A stretch of 64,000 nucleotides of DNA, from the NCBI GenBank assembly GCA_964017195.1, contig OZ024897.1, forward strand, positions 4,078,909 to 4,142,908, given 5' to 3'. This DNA is from Siderastrea radians (taxonomy: Eukaryota; Cnidaria; Anthozoa; Scleractinia; Rhizangiidae). The notes under the pieces are model-generated. The model did not search any database. It was not told the DNA's origin and saw nothing but the letters and a program-made list of their open reading frames with translations. Positions 61,301-64,000 of the stretch are shown here, piece after piece. Every line of letters begins with the position of its first letter. Positions within the stretch are counted from its first letter, which is position 1. A program made the translations under genes and the position numbers.

Positions 61301-63589
61301 GCCTCTGGTTGACATGTGCTCTATGAAAGGGCGTGAGAGAAAACCTTTGGCAGGGTAGGTCTCGTCAAGAATGCCCAGCCATAACATATGATACAGGATA
61401 TGGCTCTTAATGACAGCCTGGCTTAATTGCTAGTTTTCTTGGCATAAAGCAATAATTAGGCTGTATCTTACTCTCCCCTAGATGGGATGCCAATCCACTG
61501 CAGGGTTAACCCAGCATTTTTTTTTGGGTGGTCAGTACCCACTCGTATTCCTGGGCAGAGAAAGATGATGTGGAGTCTAGAGTGCCTTGTCTAAGAAAGC
61601 ATGATGTCCTGTAGAAAGGGGTCTCAAACCACCAGTCATTCCATGAGAAAGTCAGATACATAAGGTACTTTGCCTCCACAACATAAAAAAAACTGTTGTT
61701 TAAAATGCTTGATTAGGGTGGTTCATTGTCTTGTTACCTTGCCGCTGCTCACTCTTGGCTTCACCTACAGTTCTGTTTTCTTTGCCTTCCTCATCAGCAC
61801 TTTGTTCTGAGCCTGTTGTGTCTATAAAACAAAAAATATGGTCAACCTCTTCTTACAGACACCTCTACTGTGGCCTGTTACCAACAAGGTCTAAAGAGAC
61901 AAACTGAAGATAATTATTTAAACTTTATGTCCAGGATGATATCACTGATGCCCCCGCAATTTCCCCCAGAACCCCCTAGAAGCTTGTGCCCTTGAATCTG
62001 GCTCTCCAATGCAAGCTGCTGGCTACTTTAATTTGGGGGCTACCTACTCTAAGATCTCTGGAGAACACTGTGATTGGAAACACACCCTTGGCACTTAGTC
62101 TTAAGTATTCATATTATGAATAGAACAAATCTTTTTAGTAATACAGTAAACTATAACGGACAGTAAAAAGTAGGAACAATACCTATCCTTGGGCGAGATT
62201 CTAATGCTTGCAAAAATTGTTCATCAGTGTTAATTTCTAAAACCTGTTGAAGAGAATTGTTATGATTATCTTATGTAACATTTCTTTTTCTTCACTTTTT
62301 TTTATTTAAAGCAACAAATTTTAAAATACCTATGTACACAATGTACTAGCTCTATGCCAATCAAATTGAATGGCGATAATTTTCTTTGTTACAATGAACT
62401 GTTACTTGAAAGCTCCATTGTTAGGATAGCCTGTCTACATAATTATATGCGGATTGATTGAATCAATATTCAAATTATACACACCGAGAGCCCAGCACGT
62501 GTTTGCAAATGACGTAGAAGATTCTGGCAAGCCAACAATTGATTCCTTAGACCATCTTGAATCTCCTGTTAATAAACACAATATTAAATCAACCAAAAAT
62601 CTTTTCTTTTTTTTTTTATTATTGTCACATCTGTCACAGGCCAGATTGGAAGTTTATTTTCAAGAGCAGTCTTTAGGCATTCACCCAGATTCGGTTTTAC
62701 TTCTGCAAATCAAAATACCTCCCCTGTCCAGACCAAACCAAAAAAGAACCTCTTTACTGAGGGAAATAAACCTTCAAAAAATACCAGTAGTTATAAAAAT
62801 TGATGACTATGAGCAAATCACCAAAAAAGCAACCTCAAAATTATGACCTCACAAGTTACTTTACCTTCTGTACGAAAAACAATTTATTTAATAATAAATC
62901 ATATTATTTACAGAGTGTTTATTAGGAATCGGAGATCAGAGGATTCTCTGGCTACAATGCAGAATTCTCCGGCTTAATATATTTAAGTTGAAGTTATCAG
63001 GAGTGTTTTTTTTAAATTATTATTATAACTGTTACTGTGTTGTCATTTTAAGGTATGCATCACGATTTGTTTGGCAGCTAGCCTGAGAGAGTAATGAAAT
63101 TCCGCTGCCAGATAACAGGAAATGGCATTTCAGAGGGTTCAAAAGTCCAAAATTTCCTTGGGGAGCATGCCCCCAGGCCACCCTACAGGGGAAACAGCTC
63201 TGCTGATTACAATATTAATTCTTTCTTCTGTTACCTCTCACAATAATCTCCTAATACTTCAAATCTTTACAACTTAAGGCCCAGTATCAACATACATGTT
63301 CTCCTTACTGTTCTCCATATTTCTTATGTTACTAGTTGGGAGAATTTGCTTCAACATCAAGACATTTTGTCTTTGGTGATCATTTCCTGTATTCGAATGA
63401 CCTGTATGTCTGATCAACTAGTGATATTGTAAGGAGAAATTAGATGCTTGTCACTAAGGGGCTTAGAAGGGTTAATGAAAACCCTGTATTTACCTGCTGC
63501 TTGGAATGAGTGCTGGAGGCTGCTTCTGAGAGACATTTAAATCGTACTTTGGCTCGGTTTACCCTATCCAACAGCTTTATAGGATTTAG
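58400..63589 (-). CDS. Multi-exon gene, 3' part, possibly SKA1-like kinetochore protein
   Basis: Minus-strand exons (high to low): 63589-63494, 62243-62183, 61821-61738, about 61205-61095, 61044-60926, 59540-59497, 59233-59158, 58462-58400 (stop). From 61205 down the phases agree: ...FVICEKIKAL, EAVAKPICRGKKEFIPFDEK, EFLSVSDLVRGRVKLQDVNK, VYEILFQHFKKNKN, SSLTAKDMTEMGLKVTG, then VLRALKVIEINNKGAVKMAS. Upstream exons give LNPIKLLDRVNRAKVRF and VLEINTDEQFLQALES, then an acidic linker. The 61738 donor is out of phase with the next exon, so an exon is missing or an earlier donor (at GAACT|GTAGGT) is used. The EF..V...VRGR....VN pattern recalls the winged-helix end of SKA1, but the domain is shorter and the assignment is weak. 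The 5' end is outside the window. Confidence 0.65.
61430..61655 (-). mobile_element. tRNA-derived SINE, minus strand, in an intron of the 58400-63589 gene
   Basis: On the minus strand GGTGGTTTGAGACCC (B-box-like) is followed by TTTCTCTGCCCAGGAATACG, GAGTGGGTACTG, CTGCAGTGGATTGGCATCCC and ATCTAGGGGAGAGTAAG. The order of blocks equals that of the SINE at 55866-56165. Confidence 0.7.
63270..63474. repeat. Inverted copy of the ACCCTTTAAG-type repeat
   Basis: It contains TTCTCCTTACTGTTCTCCAT and AAGGAGAAATTAGATGCTTG and ends GGGCTTAGAAGGGTTAA. It belongs to the family at 49331-49515 and 52388-52599 and lies 20 bp below the 63494 donor. Confidence 0.65.
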
Positions 63590-63649
63590 CTAAACATCCA
63601 CAAAAAACAAACAGAACATAAATTAAATCTGTTAACTTAGGGAACGCGT

Positions 63650-63830
63650 CCAAATATCGGGCGGGAATCCGATGATCGGAATCGGCACCGATTAATTTCC
63701 CGACTGCTCGGAATCGGGATGAGTTGATAAGCCTTGACTGCCATTTCCGATTCCGATGAGATCGGTACTGATTTAGTCAGAAAGAAGTTGACCTCCCGAT
63801 CCGATGCGATGTTCTAAGACTAGACAGAAA
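63650..63830. repeat. ATCGGAATCGG-rich repeat
   Basis: Short words such as CGATGATCGGAATCGG, GGAATCGGGA and GATTCCGATGAGATCGG recur in both orientations. It is probably the edge of an hAT-type nonautonomous element. No gene is seen to the window end. Confidence 0.45.
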
Positions 63831-64000
63831 GAAGTCAATTCCTGAAAAATTTCTTACTTTGCAGCTGTTTTAAAAGTATTCAATCGTTTATATATGACTC
63901 TGATGACCCAAGATCATGGAAGACAATCTGTAGCAACATTGCTGGAACTGCTCACATGACTGTGACTCTAGAATAGAGCCAAAATATTGGATAACACAAT

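Overview
This is a eukaryotic nuclear window, almost certainly from an anthozoan cnidarian and probably a stony coral. All supported genes have introns with GT-AG borders. The repeats (tRNA-derived SINEs, palindromic MITEs, CR1/L2-type LINE tails, a Penelope-like GIY-YIG fragment) are of kinds I associate with coral genomes. The species cannot be fixed from the sequence.

The main feature is a large direct tandem duplication: 1-18352 (copy A) matches 25094-50134 (copy B), with an unmatched 6.7 kb repeat-rich spacer (18353-25093) between them. Each copy carries a 14-coding-exon ionotropic glutamate receptor (iGluR) gene on the + strand, followed by exon 1 of a C-type lectin gene. I rebuilt the receptor by following splice sites and phases. 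Copy A (1902-13525) gives an uninterrupted 827-residue protein with signal peptide, amino-terminal domain, split ligand-binding domain, three membrane helices and a re-entrant pore loop. Copy B (29359-45318) has the same 14 exons and splice sites, but a 4-base deletion in exon 12 destroys the end of the ligand-binding domain and the last membrane helix. It is a young pseudogene or encodes a truncated subunit. Copy B is longer mainly because of later transposon insertions in its introns. Copy A often preserves the empty target site, so insertion limits and target-site duplications can be read directly.

The lectin gene is complete only after copy B (49044-52297). In copy A just its first exon survives (17544-17814), because homology between the copies ends at 18352/50134. 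In copy B that end abuts a Penelope-like GIY-YIG fragment.

To the right are two unduplicated, convergent genes. A two-exon IBA57/CAF17-like mitochondrial iron-sulfur assembly factor lies at 53218-56544 (+). The 3' part of a multi-exon gene lies at 58400-63589 (-); its C-terminus weakly resembles the SKA1 microtubule-binding domain. No operon-like organisation, CRISPR array, rRNA or convincing functional tRNA gene was found. The spaces between genes are mostly mobile-element debris.
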